This document shows, piece by piece, positions 54,509 to 62,137 of a DNA stretch of 64,000 bases. The first letter of the stretch is position 1, and each line of letters starts with the position of its first letter. The notes beneath the pieces are model-generated. The model saw only the letters and a list, made by a program, of their open reading frames with translations, did not search any database and was not told the origin of the DNA. The stretch is from NCBI GenBank assembly GCA_964587105.1, contig CAZPKG010000003.1, positions 186,001-250,000 of the forward strand. The letters are read 5' to 3'. The DNA comes from JABWCQ01 sp964587105 (lineage in GTDB: Bacteria; Electryoneota; RPQS01). Position numbers and translations under genes: made by a program.

Positions 54509-54976
54509 CTATGCCCAGAGGACGACACCGGCAAACGCGGCTCCGATTCGCTCCACTTTTCCAGAAACAACCGCGACTTTCATTTCGGCCAATTTCCAAC
54601 CGCGGACTCGAAATGCTGATTCCACTTTGGCCATCACAATTGACTTACACTCGGCTTCCGAACCGTGCATGTGATGCTCCATGATAACACCCGGAAGAGT
54701 GGGATCATCCGTAACACCAAGCGCAACACCGGCACTGACGGTTTCACCGGGAATCGAACTGGCTTCTTCAGCATAGGCCACCGGCACCAATGCTCCATAG
54801 GGCAACTTCACGGGAGCGATTTCCTGACAGGACGGAGGCAGTATCGAACTCATTCGCACGAGGTTCGTGTTTCCAACACCTGCCGCCAGCAATGCGTTGT
54901 CGAACGCATTGAGTTCCGTATCACCTTCGGCAAATCCTTTGACAAGAAAATACTTGTCGGGAGTCTTTATGATCAT
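54509..54976 (-). CDS. pdaD: Pyruvoyl-dependent arginine decarboxylase
   Basis: 155 residues. Decarboxylates arginine to agmatine. It is a proenzyme that cleaves itself between two serines in VRMSSILPPSCQE (about 39-51), turning the second Ser into the pyruvoyl cofactor. Later motifs LPYGALVPVAYAEEASSIPG and GVIMEHHMHGSEAEC match the family. The enzyme is best known from archaea and chlamydiae; PLP-type arginine decarboxylases are more common in bacteria. ATG at 54976 abuts the speD stop, so the two decarboxylases are co-expressed. It feeds agmatine to the ureohydrolase downstream. Confidence 0.93.
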   Translation of the reverse strand: MIIKTPDKYFLVKGFAEGDTELNAFDNALLAAGVGNTNLVRMSSILPPSCQEIAPVKLPYGALVPVAYAEEASSIPGETVSAGVALGVTDDPTLPGVIMEHHMHGSEAECKSIVMAKVESAFRVRGWKLAEMKVAVVSGKVERIGAAFAGVVLWA

Positions 54977-55387
54977 TTACGCTACCGCAGCCGTCACGGT
55001 CTGCGCGGCCTTATGCGAATCGAATCGGAGGCCGTGCGAGTTCATGATTCCGCGCTTCATTTCCATGGCAGTGAATTCATCCGCCTCGAGCGCCTGCTTC
55101 AGATGCTCGAAAGCCACAGCAGGATCGACTTCATCGCCACAGGTAAACAGATCTACTGCGGCATAGCCGAACTCCGGCCACGTGTGAATCGCAAGATGCG
55201 ATTCAGCAATGATGATCGCACCCGACACACCGTATGGGTTGAACAGGTGAAAGGCCTCGGTCACGATGGTCGCGCCCGCCTTTAGTGCAGCCTCACGCAT
55301 GGCGCGCTTGACTGCGGCGACGTCGTTGAGGATTTCAGGATTACACTTGTGGTAATCGACCACAATTTGTTGTCCCAAAGACTTCAA
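54977..55387 (-). CDS. speD: S-adenosylmethionine decarboxylase proenzyme
   Basis: 136 residues from a TTG at 55387 that has AGGAG 8 nt upstream. An ATG at 55465 would add 26 residues overlapping the regulator gene and lacking conservation. The self-cleavage and active-site motif is AESHLAIHTWPEFGYAAVD, where the Ser becomes the pyruvoyl group; DLFTCGD follows. Class 1b enzymes have just this length. It supplies decarboxylated SAM, the aminopropyl donor for speE. It lies 50 bp after the XRE-cupin regulator gene and abuts pdaD. Confidence 0.93.
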   Translation of the reverse strand: MKSLGQQIVVDYHKCNPEILNDVAAVKRAMREAALKAGATIVTEAFHLFNPYGVSGAIIIAESHLAIHTWPEFGYAAVDLFTCGDEVDPAVAFEHLKQALEADEFTAMEMKRGIMNSHGLRFDSHKAAQTVTAAVA

Positions 55388-55395
55388 TTTAGGTT

Positions 55396-55400
55396 CTCCT
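55396..55400 (-). promoter_or_regulatory. Shine-Dalgarno site of speD
   Basis: AGGAG on the minus strand, 8 nt before the TTG at 55387. It is the main reason to prefer this non-ATG start. Confidence 0.7.
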
Positions 55401-55437
55401 ACCCAAAAAGAGGTGAACGGCAAAAACCCAACGCGAC

Positions 55438-55974
55438 TTAAAAAGTGGGCGGCGTTGTTACCCAAATAAATTCAGCGGTACGTTTTCCGGCATTACGAAT
55501 GAAGTGTTCGCGTTCACCGGAGAAGTAGAAACTGGAACCGGCCTGAGCTGAGAAGCTGTCATTACCGAAGACCAATTGAATCGTGCCAGAAAGGACGAAC
55601 CCGAATGCTTCGCCTTGATATGGCTTGATCGGGTAGGTCTGTTGGTCGGCTTCGAGGGTGACGAGCGCGGCCTCCATTTCGCGGTCCGCCCCACCGGGAA
55701 TCAGGAGTTCGAATTTCTCGGCTCCGGTCTCGGTCAGCGAAATCCGCTCCATTTTGGCAAACACAACCTGGTCAGGTTGCGTTTCTTTGAAGAAGTCGGC
55801 GACTTTGACATCGAGAACCTTGAGGATCCCGAGGAGACTGTCCACCGAAATGCTGGTCTGATCGCGTTCGAGTTGGGAGATAAATCCCTTGGTCAGATCG
55901 GCGCGTTCCGCCAGCTCTTCTTGGGTCAGGTTCCGGGCCAGTCGGAGATTCCTGAGACGTGCTCCGATTTCCAC
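55438..55974 (-). CDS. XRE-family regulator with cupin sensor domain
   Basis: About 178 residues. The HTH spans about 3-57 (ARLRNLRLARNLTQEELAE, then LTKGFISQLERDQTSISVDS). A cupin domain spans about 105-178 (YQGEAFGFVLSGTIQLVFG, GSSFYFSGEREHFIRN). PuuR-type relatives repress polyamine or amine genes and sense small ligands in the cupin pocket. I prefer the GTG at 55974 because MEIGARLRNLR is the usual N-terminus; a TTG at 55989 is also possible but may lie before the transcription start. It heads the speD-pdaD transcript, so it likely controls the polyamine genes and itself in response to a polyamine, which is inferred from position. Confidence 0.82.
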   Translation of the reverse strand: MEIGARLRNLRLARNLTQEELAERADLTKGFISQLERDQTSISVDSLLGILKVLDVKVADFFKETQPDQVVFAKMERISLTETGAEKFELLIPGGADREMEAALVTLEADQQTYPIKPYQGEAFGFVLSGTIQLVFGNDSFSAQAGSSFYFSGEREHFIRNAGKRTAEFIWVTTPPTF

Positions 55975-55991
55975 CGGTCTGTATTCCAAGT

Positions 55992-56020
55992 ATATTAAAC
56001 TTCTTGTTCAATAAAGTGAA
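55992..56020 (-). promoter_or_regulatory. Candidate promoter/operator of the regulator-speD-pdaD operon
   Basis: On the minus strand TTCACT (56015-56020), 17 bp, TAATAT (55992-55997). An imperfect palindrome AAGTATATTAAACTT (55988-56002) overlaps the -10 and would suit autoregulation by the XRE protein. The start point is expected near 55985. Confidence 0.45.
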
Positions 56021-56033
56021 GCGGAAATATACA

Positions 56034-56061
56034 GAGAAAAGGGGGTCAAGTCAAGACCCCC
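56034..56061 (-). terminator. Terminator of the phoH-hflX operon
   Basis: GGGGGTC (56041-56047) pairs with GACCCCC (56055-56061) around a 7-nt loop. On the minus strand it is followed by TTTTCTCT. It lies 174 bp after the hflX stop, next to the regulator promoter. Confidence 0.75.
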
Positions 56062-56234
56062 GCATTCCAGCCAACCTTCTAACCTACTGGCTTTCCAACG
56101 CCTAATCGAAAAAGCCCCCCATCCGAAAGTTTAATAAATATGCACTCTTAGGACAATTAACGAGACTTTCAGAGGGGCGCGAATGCTAACAATCGGCTTC
56201 TTTCTCCCTAGCAGACTCCAAAATTTTTCAGGAC

Positions 56235-57659
56235 TTACGCCTCTTTTTCGGGCGTTTCTTCCTCATCATTAGAGATAATGCTAATCTCACGTCTCCACGG
56301 GTCGGGTCGCTTGGGTTCAAGCAGACCCAGTCTGCCAGCTTCGATACGGTCAAGCTGAACTTTCATGTGAATTGAATCGCCAACGGCTTCCGTGCTCTGG
56401 ATTTCCCCAACTCGGTAGAGTTCCTGCCAGAGCTTTCCGTTGGCCGGATCAAGCTGAATTTCGAGCACGACTTTGTCCTGCTCCATGACATGCCGCATTC
56501 GCTCGCGCAGCGTTTCGATCCCTGTTCCTTTGACAGCGCTAATTAAAACCGCTTCAGGCTTGGTCTCTTTCACCCATTTGAGAACCGACGGATCATCGAG
56601 TGCATCCATCTTGTTAAAAACTTCTATGACGGGTACGTCAGAAAGTCCCATCTCGTTCAGAATATTCTCAACCGTTTCCATTTGCTCACGGTAGGTCGGT
56701 GAGGCAATGTCAATCACATGAACGATACAGTCGGCTTCGGAAATCTCGGCCAACGTCGAGCGGAAGCTGGCCACGAGACCGTGCGGGAGCTTCCGGATAA
56801 ATCCGACCGTGTCCGAGAGCACTGCCTTAATTCCCTGACCGAGCGGGAGGTTTCGAGTGGTCGAATCAAGCGTGGCAAAGAGGAGGTTTTCTTCATAGAC
56901 CCCGGCCTGCGTGAGCACATTCATTAGAGTAGATTTGCCCACGTTCGTATAGCCTGCCAGAGAGAAGCGGAACACGTCGGCTCGCTTTGCGCGTTGAGTC
57001 CGGTGCTGTTTCTCGATCATGGCCAGATCTTCTTCGAGCTTGCGAATCTTGGCCCGGATAATCCGGCGGTCGGTCTCGATCTGAGTTTCGCCAGGGCCGC
57101 GCATACCGATACCACCCTGCTGGCGCTCAAGGTGCGTCCATGCACCGGTGAGTCGCGGCAGCATATAGTTAAGCTGGGCCAACTCGACTTGAGTTCGAGC
57201 TTCACGAGATTGCGCGCGTTTGGCAAAGATGTCCAAAATGAGACCAGAGCGATCAACGAGCCTTGTCTTGAGGATCCGTTCGAGGTTACGAGCTTGCGCC
57301 GGAGCCGGGTCTTCGTCGAAGACAACTAAGTCTGCTTTGGATTCCGCCACCAGCACAGCCAACTCGTTGGCCTTACCTTTCCCTACATATAGAGCAGGGT
57401 CGTATTGCCGCATCTTGACCAACTCGCGCTCGACGATCTCCGCTCCGGCGGTTTCGGCAAGCATGGCAAGCTCGTCCAAATGTTCGAGCGCCGCCGTCAT
57501 ATTCTCACCCGGTCTGCAAATACCAACGAGCAAGGCCCGCTCTTTCTTGGGAGTGAGATCGTTGTCCCCTCCCGCCTTAGACTCGTCCTCAATTTTGAGA
57601 CGGTCGAAACCGAGCGAGCGTGCGCGGTCATCTCCGATTTTGCTTCTGGGTGGACTCAT
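56235..57659 (-). CDS. hflX: Ribosome-associated GTPase HflX
   Basis: 474 residues from the ATG at 57659, which overlaps the mazG stop in an ATGA junction. The HflX N-terminal domain contains LVVFDEDPAPAQARNLERIL (about 120-139) and the hallmark GMRGPGETQIETDRR (about 200-214). The GTPase domain has G1 LAGYTNVGKSTLMNVL, G3 DTVGFIRKLPHGLV and G4 NKMD. HflX splits or rescues stalled 70S/100S ribosomes under stress. The extra 40-residue N-terminal tail is charged and probably disordered. It is the last gene of the six-gene operon that begins with phoH. Confidence 0.93.
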   Translation of the reverse strand: MSPPRSKIGDDRARSLGFDRLKIEDESKAGGDNDLTPKKERALLVGICRPGENMTAALEHLDELAMLAETAGAEIVERELVKMRQYDPALYVGKGKANELAVLVAESKADLVVFDEDPAPAQARNLERILKTRLVDRSGLILDIFAKRAQSREARTQVELAQLNYMLPRLTGAWTHLERQQGGIGMRGPGETQIETDRRIIRAKIRKLEEDLAMIEKQHRTQRAKRADVFRFSLAGYTNVGKSTLMNVLTQAGVYEENLLFATLDSTTRNLPLGQGIKAVLSDTVGFIRKLPHGLVASFRSTLAEISEADCIVHVIDIASPTYREQMETVENILNEMGLSDVPVIEVFNKMDALDDPSVLKWVKETKPEAVLISAVKGTGIETLRERMRHVMEQDKVVLEIQLDPANGKLWQELYRVGEIQSTEAVGDSIHMKVQLDRIEAGRLGLLEPKRPDPWRREISIISNDEEETPEKEA

Positions 57660-58474
57660 GCTCGCACCCCCTCGCGTTCCTTCGCTTTGTCCCACAGCCT
57701 GTCCATCTTTTCAAGCCCGGCTTCGTGAAGCGGAATCCCCTCATCCTGCAAATCCAACTCAATCTGGCCGAAGCGGTCGGTGAATTTCTGAATTGAAGTG
57801 CGGAGGGCTTCTTCGGGATGAATATTCAGTTTCCGGCCCAGATTCACCATTGTGAATAGAAGGTCGCCAAACTCGGCTTCAATCTTCTCGCGGTTGCCTC
57901 CGGCTAATTCGGCCTTCAGTTCTTGAATCTCTTCGGTCAACTTCGCCCAGACTGGCGCATCTGACGGCCAGTCGAATCCGACCGCCGCAGCTTTCTCCTG
58001 GACCCGGTAGGCTCGATTCAATGCAGGTTGGTTTTTGGGCACACCAGAGAGGAGTTGTGGTTTGTGATCTTCCTTGAGCTTGATCTTCTCCCACTGTTTG
58101 TTGACGTCATCGGTAGAATTCACGACGGCATCGCCAAACACATGCGGATGGCGGCGAATCAGTTTCTCATTGATTTCATGCAACACATCGGCGGAGTTGA
58201 ATAGATTCTCTTCCTCGGCGAGCCTTGAGTGAAACACGATGTGTAATAGCAGGTCACCCAGCTCTTTCTTAAGCTCGGCGTAGGCCTTGCGGTCAATTGA
58301 GTCGAGGACCTCGTAGGTCTCTTCAATGAGGTAGGGGCGCAACGATTCGTGCGTTTGCTCACGATCCCACGGACAGCCGTCGGGCGAGCGGAGTTTCGCC
58401 ATAATATGCACAAGCCGCGCGAACTCGGCGGCGGCTTGGTCGGTCAAGGCAGTATTTTCAAAAGTCTGTTTCAA
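57656..58474 (-). CDS. mazG: Nucleoside triphosphate pyrophosphohydrolase MazG
   Basis: 272 residues with two MazG helical domains. The N-terminal one has RSPDGCPWDREQTHESLRPY and the EExxE-type Mg-binding YLIEETYEVLDSI with KKELGDLLLHIVFH. The C-terminal one has EEIQELKAEL and EAEFGDLLFTMVNLGRKL, including the conserved E and D residues. It hydrolyses NTPs to NMP and PPi, protecting against damaged nucleotides and modulating the stringent response. TTG start at 58474, weakly preceded by GAAG. It follows the unknown 173-aa gene by 8 bp. Confidence 0.92.
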   Translation of the reverse strand: MKQTFENTALTDQAAAEFARLVHIMAKLRSPDGCPWDREQTHESLRPYLIEETYEVLDSIDRKAYAELKKELGDLLLHIVFHSRLAEEENLFNSADVLHEINEKLIRRHPHVFGDAVVNSTDDVNKQWEKIKLKEDHKPQLLSGVPKNQPALNRAYRVQEKAAAVGFDWPSDAPVWAKLTEEIQELKAELAGGNREKIEAEFGDLLFTMVNLGRKLNIHPEEALRTSIQKFTDRFGQIELDLQDEGIPLHEAGLEKMDRLWDKAKEREGVRA

Positions 58475-58482
58475 ATTGTCTT

Positions 58483-59004
58483 CTACAAATAGTTCAATAG
58501 CGCCATCAATCGTCGGCCTTGATCCTGCGAGTCGCTTTCGACGAGAAGATTATACATGTCCATTGTATTGGGATGTGCCAGCGCGACTTTCATCTCGGCA
58601 CGGGCCTCTTTGACCAAGGCCGCAATGTAAAGTTCGGGATTCAGCGATAAATCTAACAACAAATCAAATTCTTTTGAGCGGATGTGTTTCAACGTGTCGG
58701 CATCAGGCAAGCCCAGCCGTGTGGCCTCGCTCGGATCGTAGCTCATGATACTACATGATTCGTTAATAATCAGCCAGCTGCGGAAATTATCGCGCACCCA
58801 GATTGTAGTTTGAGCGTAAGCCAGTCGAATTAAAATATCCGGCAGAATCGTGCGCACAATATCAAAGTCATCAAAATTGGCCGGGAGAATAATACACACC
58901 GACTTCGCATGTTTGGCGGCGCTGGGCAGACCCACACGACCGTTCGCGTGCTCGCCTTTGCGCCACGACAAAATCTTCCAACCCAATCGTTCCTTAATGG
59001 TCAT
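58483..59004 (-). CDS. Hypothetical protein resembling DUF6913
   Basis: 173 residues, no signal or membrane segment. It reads like a Rossmann-type alpha/beta protein: KSVCIILPANFDDFDIVRTI, ILIRLAYAQTTIWVRDN, then KEFDLLLDLSLNPELYIAAL and MKVALAHPNTMDMYNLLVE. The central FDLLLDLS followed by a leu-rich helix is similar to the small DUF6913 proteins of Bacteroidota and distantly to glycosyltransferase family 9. I cannot assign a reaction. It overlaps the CorC/GldE-like gene by 11 bp, so it is translated with it. Confidence 0.65.
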   Translation of the reverse strand: MTIKERLGWKILSWRKGEHANGRVGLPSAAKHAKSVCIILPANFDDFDIVRTILPDILIRLAYAQTTIWVRDNFRSWLIINESCSIMSYDPSEATRLGLPDADTLKHIRSKEFDLLLDLSLNPELYIAALVKEARAEMKVALAHPNTMDMYNLLVESDSQDQGRRLMALLNYL

Positions 59005-60298
59005 CGTTCTTATTGGTTATGGCTTCGCGGCGAATAATGCGGATGCGGCCAATGCGATGGCGGCGCACCTCTTCCACCACAAATTCATAGTTGTGGAATT
59101 CGACGCGGGTTTGCAGTTCGGGGAAATCACCTAACTCGGCGAGAATAAATCCGCCAAGTGTGTCAAAATCGTCATCAATCGGGATAACGTCTTCGCCAAG
59201 TACGTCGTTAACCGCTTCAACGTCCAACTTAGCATCAACCAGAACGGTGTGCTCGTCTATGCGCGTCCAGAGTGTGCGCTCAGCATCGTGCTCATCTTGA
59301 ATTTCGCCGACGATCTCTTCAATTACGTCCTCAAGCGTCACAAGCCCGGCGGTGCCGCCGTATTCGTCAACCGCAATAGACATGTGGACGCGCTGTTCTT
59401 GAAACTGTTTCAGCAGTTCATCAATCGTTTTGGCTTCGGGCACGAAGTGCGCGGCGCGAATAATACGTTTCAGGTCCACTTCGTCTTTGAACGGATAATA
59501 GGTCATCAGGTCTTTGACGTGGAGGATGCCGATGACGTTGTCAATCCGCTCTTCATAAACCGGCAAACGCGAATGGCCGCACTTTCGTAACAACTCAAGG
59601 ACGCTGGCCAGCGGCGTCTTCACGTCAATTGCAATCATGTCCGTGCGCGGGACCATAATTTCCCGCACGGTGATTTCACCTAATTCAAAGATCGAGTGGA
59701 TCATATCCCGCTCGGTTTTCTCGAGGGCGCCGTGCTCTTCACCAACCTCCAGAAGAGTCTTAATCTCTTCTTCCGAAACCCACAGTTTCTTTTTCTCGAC
59801 ACCGAGTCCTCGCGCGATCGACTCAGCTAACGGAGCCATCAACGCGGTTATCGGCCACAGTAGGACATTGAACATGGCGAGCGGAGTGGCAAGTCTAAGC
59901 GACCAACGATAGGGATTCCGCACGGCCGTGAACTTGGGAATGATCTCACCCATTACCAACAGCACTGCCGTGACCGCCACGCCTTGAATGAGATAGACCA
60001 CCCACTCAAGCTTCGCTTCATTATCTAATATGTGGCTTGTGGCGAGCGCGGCAACCGTCGCGGAAAGGACGTTGACAACTGTATTGCCGGCCAGAATAAA
60101 GATCAAGAACCGGCGCGGGTCTTCCAATAGCGCTGTGAGCCTGCGCGCATTGATATCCTCGTCGGAGTTTTCACGAAGTTCGGCAATCTGCGAGCGCGTC
60201 AACGAGAGCAGCGCAGTTTCAGCAAGCGAGAAAAACGCCGCCAACAGTTGCAATCCAAAAAATGCGAAGATGCTCCAGAGCAGATAGGCGTCAATCAT
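58994..60298 (-). CDS. CNNM/CorC-HlyC family membrane protein (GldE-like)
   Basis: 434 residues. The N-terminal DUF21/CNNM domain has about four membrane segments (IFAFFGLQLLAAFFSLAET, FLIFILAGNTVVNVLSATVA, LIQGVAVTAVLLVMGEII). Two CBS motifs follow at about 215-340 (VPRTDMIAIDVKTPLASVL, IGILHVKDLMTYY), then SIAVDEYGGTAGLVTLEDVI, the CorC core, and a C-terminal HlyC/CorC domain. The group includes magnesium or cobalt efflux proteins and the gliding protein GldE. ATG at 60298 overlaps the ybeY stop. Being next to ybeY and phoH matches the ybeY-corC neighbourhood of many bacteria. Confidence 0.88.
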   Translation of the reverse strand: MIDAYLLWSIFAFFGLQLLAAFFSLAETALLSLTRSQIAELRENSDEDINARRLTALLEDPRRFLIFILAGNTVVNVLSATVAALATSHILDNEAKLEWVVYLIQGVAVTAVLLVMGEIIPKFTAVRNPYRWSLRLATPLAMFNVLLWPITALMAPLAESIARGLGVEKKKLWVSEEEIKTLLEVGEEHGALEKTERDMIHSIFELGEITVREIMVPRTDMIAIDVKTPLASVLELLRKCGHSRLPVYEERIDNVIGILHVKDLMTYYPFKDEVDLKRIIRAAHFVPEAKTIDELLKQFQEQRVHMSIAVDEYGGTAGLVTLEDVIEEIVGEIQDEHDAERTLWTRIDEHTVLVDAKLDVEAVNDVLGEDVIPIDDDFDTLGGFILAELGDFPELQTRVEFHNYEFVVEEVRRHRIGRIRIIRREAITNKNDDH

Positions 60299-60753
60299 CT
60301 TACCGCTCCTGCCTGCAGAGCCAAGTCTTCCTGCTTGCGCATTTGCCTGCGGTCCGCTTCAGAATGATCATCGAAACCCGCCAGATGCAACACGCCATGC
60401 GTGGCCAACCGGGCGACTTCGTGATATAGCGGCACTCGATAGTCGCGCGCCTGCCGCCGTGCTTGATCAAGGCAAATGTAGATTTCGCCTTCTAAAGCCG
60501 CGCCGGGATCCGTGAGATTGAAAGTAATCACATCAGTGGTGCCGCGAATATTCATATACTCGCGATGCAGTTTCGCCATCTTGCGATCGTCGATTAGCAC
60601 GAAGCGGATGGTACCGACGGATTTGGTAACTTTGCGCATGGCGACTTTGGCACAGGCCAGCGCGTAGTCTTTGCGCACGCGCGCACGGGGAATCTCGGAG
60701 TAGAATTCGAGCTTGCCTCGAGCGCGCCTGCGCGGGGGAGGTTGATCTGTCAT
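60295..60753 (-). CDS. ybeY: Endoribonuclease YbeY (rRNA maturation factor)
   Basis: 152 residues. Single-strand RNase needed for 16S rRNA 3' maturation and ribosome quality control. The zinc site is ATHGVLHLAGFDDHSEADRR with three His, spaced H-x3-H-x6-H (one residue longer than the classic H-x3-H-x5-H, as seen in some other lineages). The substrate-facing motif is RGTTDVITFNL. An Arg-rich N-terminus (PPPRRRARGKLE) may contact RNA. ATG at 60753 overlaps the phoH stop, and the stop overlaps the next gene by 4 bp. Confidence 0.93.
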   Translation of the reverse strand: MTDQPPPRRRARGKLEFYSEIPRARVRKDYALACAKVAMRKVTKSVGTIRFVLIDDRKMAKLHREYMNIRGTTDVITFNLTDPGAALEGEIYICLDQARRQARDYRVPLYHEVARLATHGVLHLAGFDDHSEADRRQMRKQEDLALQAGAVR

Positions 60754-61823
60754 TGTGAGGTGGAGGACGGGTTGTTGCCCTGTTCGGGCAGCTTGCCGAG
60801 AACTTCGCCTGTTTCGTTAGGCGCAGCGCCGCTTGCGTCTGCGGTGTTTTTCAAGAGTCGGTCGTATGCGCCGACGATTCGCGCCACAAGCGGATGGCGC
60901 ACCACGTCGGAGTTTTTCAATTTTACAAATTCGATGCCTTCGATACCTTGCAGAATATGCTCGATGCCGAGCAAACCGCTGTCACTCCGGCGCGGCAAAT
61001 CAATCTGCGTCAGGTCACCGGTGATCACGGCCTTCGACGCTTCGCCCATGCGCGTGAGAAACATCTTCATCTGTCCGGCTGTTGTGTTCTGCGCTTCGTC
61101 CATAATCAAGAACGCATTATCGAGCGTGCGTCCGCGCATGTAAGCAAGCGGAGCAATTTCGATGATCTGCCGATCAAGCAATTTACGCAGGCGGTCTCCG
61201 GGAATCATCTTCATCAAGGCATCGTACAGCGGACGAAAATACGGATCGACCTTTTCGCGCACATCGCCCGGCAGAAAACCTAAGCTCTCGCCTGCTTCAA
61301 CAACTGGTCGAACCAGCACGATGCGGTCAAACTTGCCTTGCTGGAACATCTGCACGGCGCAAACGACAGCAATGAACGTCTTGCCGGTTCCCGCCGGGCC
61401 AAAAGCAAACGTGATGTCACTGCGTTGAATCGCTTCCCAATACTCGTTTTGTCCGCTTGTGCGCGGATTAAAACTCCGGTCGCCACTGCGGAACATCGCG
61501 GCAAACGGCGCATCGGGATCTGCATGGAGTTCACGCACGGGCGCGCTGATATGCAACGCGCGATCAATATCTCCGCGTGTGAGTGTGCCTTGTTTGCGAG
61601 TAATGCCGACGAGTTCCATGATCAATTCGACGGCTTCAAGATTATCCGCTTGCGTTCCGCGAATCAGAATTTTCTCACGGCGAGCGGTGACTTTCGATTG
61701 GATGTGCCGCTGCAGGTAGCGCAGGTTGTCATCGTTCGGACCAAGCAACGGACGCAGAACGCCTTCCTCAACGGGAAGTTCGACAATTTCAATGAAGTCC
61801 TGCGGCGTTTGTTCAGCGGCCAT
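60750..61823 (-). CDS. phoH: PhoH-family ATPase (YbeZ-like)
   Basis: 357 residues. The N-terminal KH-like region is followed by the P-loop FAFGPAGTGKTFIAVV (about 135-150) and Walker B FLIMDEAQNTTAGQMKMFL (about 238-256), with RPVVEAGESLGFLPGDVREK and LAYMRGRTLDNAF between, all conserved in PhoH/YbeZ. The protein is an ATPase thought to work with YbeY in RNA processing, which matches its position immediately before ybeY. ATG at 61823. The operon promoter is upstream at 62009-62037. Confidence 0.93.
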   Translation of the reverse strand: MAAEQTPQDFIEIVELPVEEGVLRPLLGPNDDNLRYLQRHIQSKVTARREKILIRGTQADNLEAVELIMELVGITRKQGTLTRGDIDRALHISAPVRELHADPDAPFAAMFRSGDRSFNPRTSGQNEYWEAIQRSDITFAFGPAGTGKTFIAVVCAVQMFQQGKFDRIVLVRPVVEAGESLGFLPGDVREKVDPYFRPLYDALMKMIPGDRLRKLLDRQIIEIAPLAYMRGRTLDNAFLIMDEAQNTTAGQMKMFLTRMGEASKAVITGDLTQIDLPRRSDSGLLGIEHILQGIEGIEFVKLKNSDVVRHPLVARIVGAYDRLLKNTADASGAAPNETGEVLGKLPEQGNNPSSTSQ

Positions 61824-62008
61824 AGAGCGTTGCGTCAGTGGTGTGCCTCCATAGGGTATTCATCACACAAAAAATACCTCGCGCAGGACTAAATTGTCCG
61901 GCGGAGGTACTTATTCACATACATTCGGACATTTTACTTCGGGACTTATCCACTCAGTTTGGGGCATGGTTGCCCTATTGTTCCTTTTTGATACGGACCA
62001 CCTGTCTA

Positions 62009-62037
62009 AATGTAACAAAAAACAGGTGCCTTGTCAA
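62009..62037 (-). promoter_or_regulatory. Sigma-70-like promoter of phoH with overlapping inverted repeat
   Basis: On the minus strand TTGACA (62032-62037), 17 bp, TACATT (62009-62014). The arms CACCTGT (61999-62005) and ACAGGTG (62022-62028) form a perfect 7-bp inverted repeat, with one arm in the spacer and the other just past the -10. This is a suitable operator for a dimeric regulator. Confidence 0.7.
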
Positions 62038-62043
62038 TGAAAC

Positions 62044-62077
62044 TTGCCCCGGCAGGAAAATTCTCCTGACGGGGCAA
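62044..62077 (-). terminator. Terminator of aspS
   Basis: A long stem: TTGCCCCG (62044-62051) with CGGGGCAA (62070-62077), extended inside by CAGGA/TCCTG after one mismatch. It lies about 60 bp past the aspS stop. The tail on the minus strand (GTTTCATT) is only modestly T-rich. Confidence 0.75.
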
Positions 62078-62137
62078 CATTGTTAGGCATTTGTGAATTA
62101 GGCACTTCCGTTGGGAAACTCCAACTGCGCTCAAGCG

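Larger units (their letters stand above)
61824..62137. other. Intergenic region between phoH and aspS
   Basis: 314 bp without a gene. From left to right it holds the phoH leader, the phoH promoter with its inverted repeat, and the aspS terminator. I see no small coding frame with a ribosome-binding site. Confidence 0.6.

Noticed and set aside
53515..54976. speE-speB and regulator-speD-pdaD as a single transcript.
   Set aside because: A strong rho-independent terminator at 54453-54489 separates them, so two transcripts are more likely.
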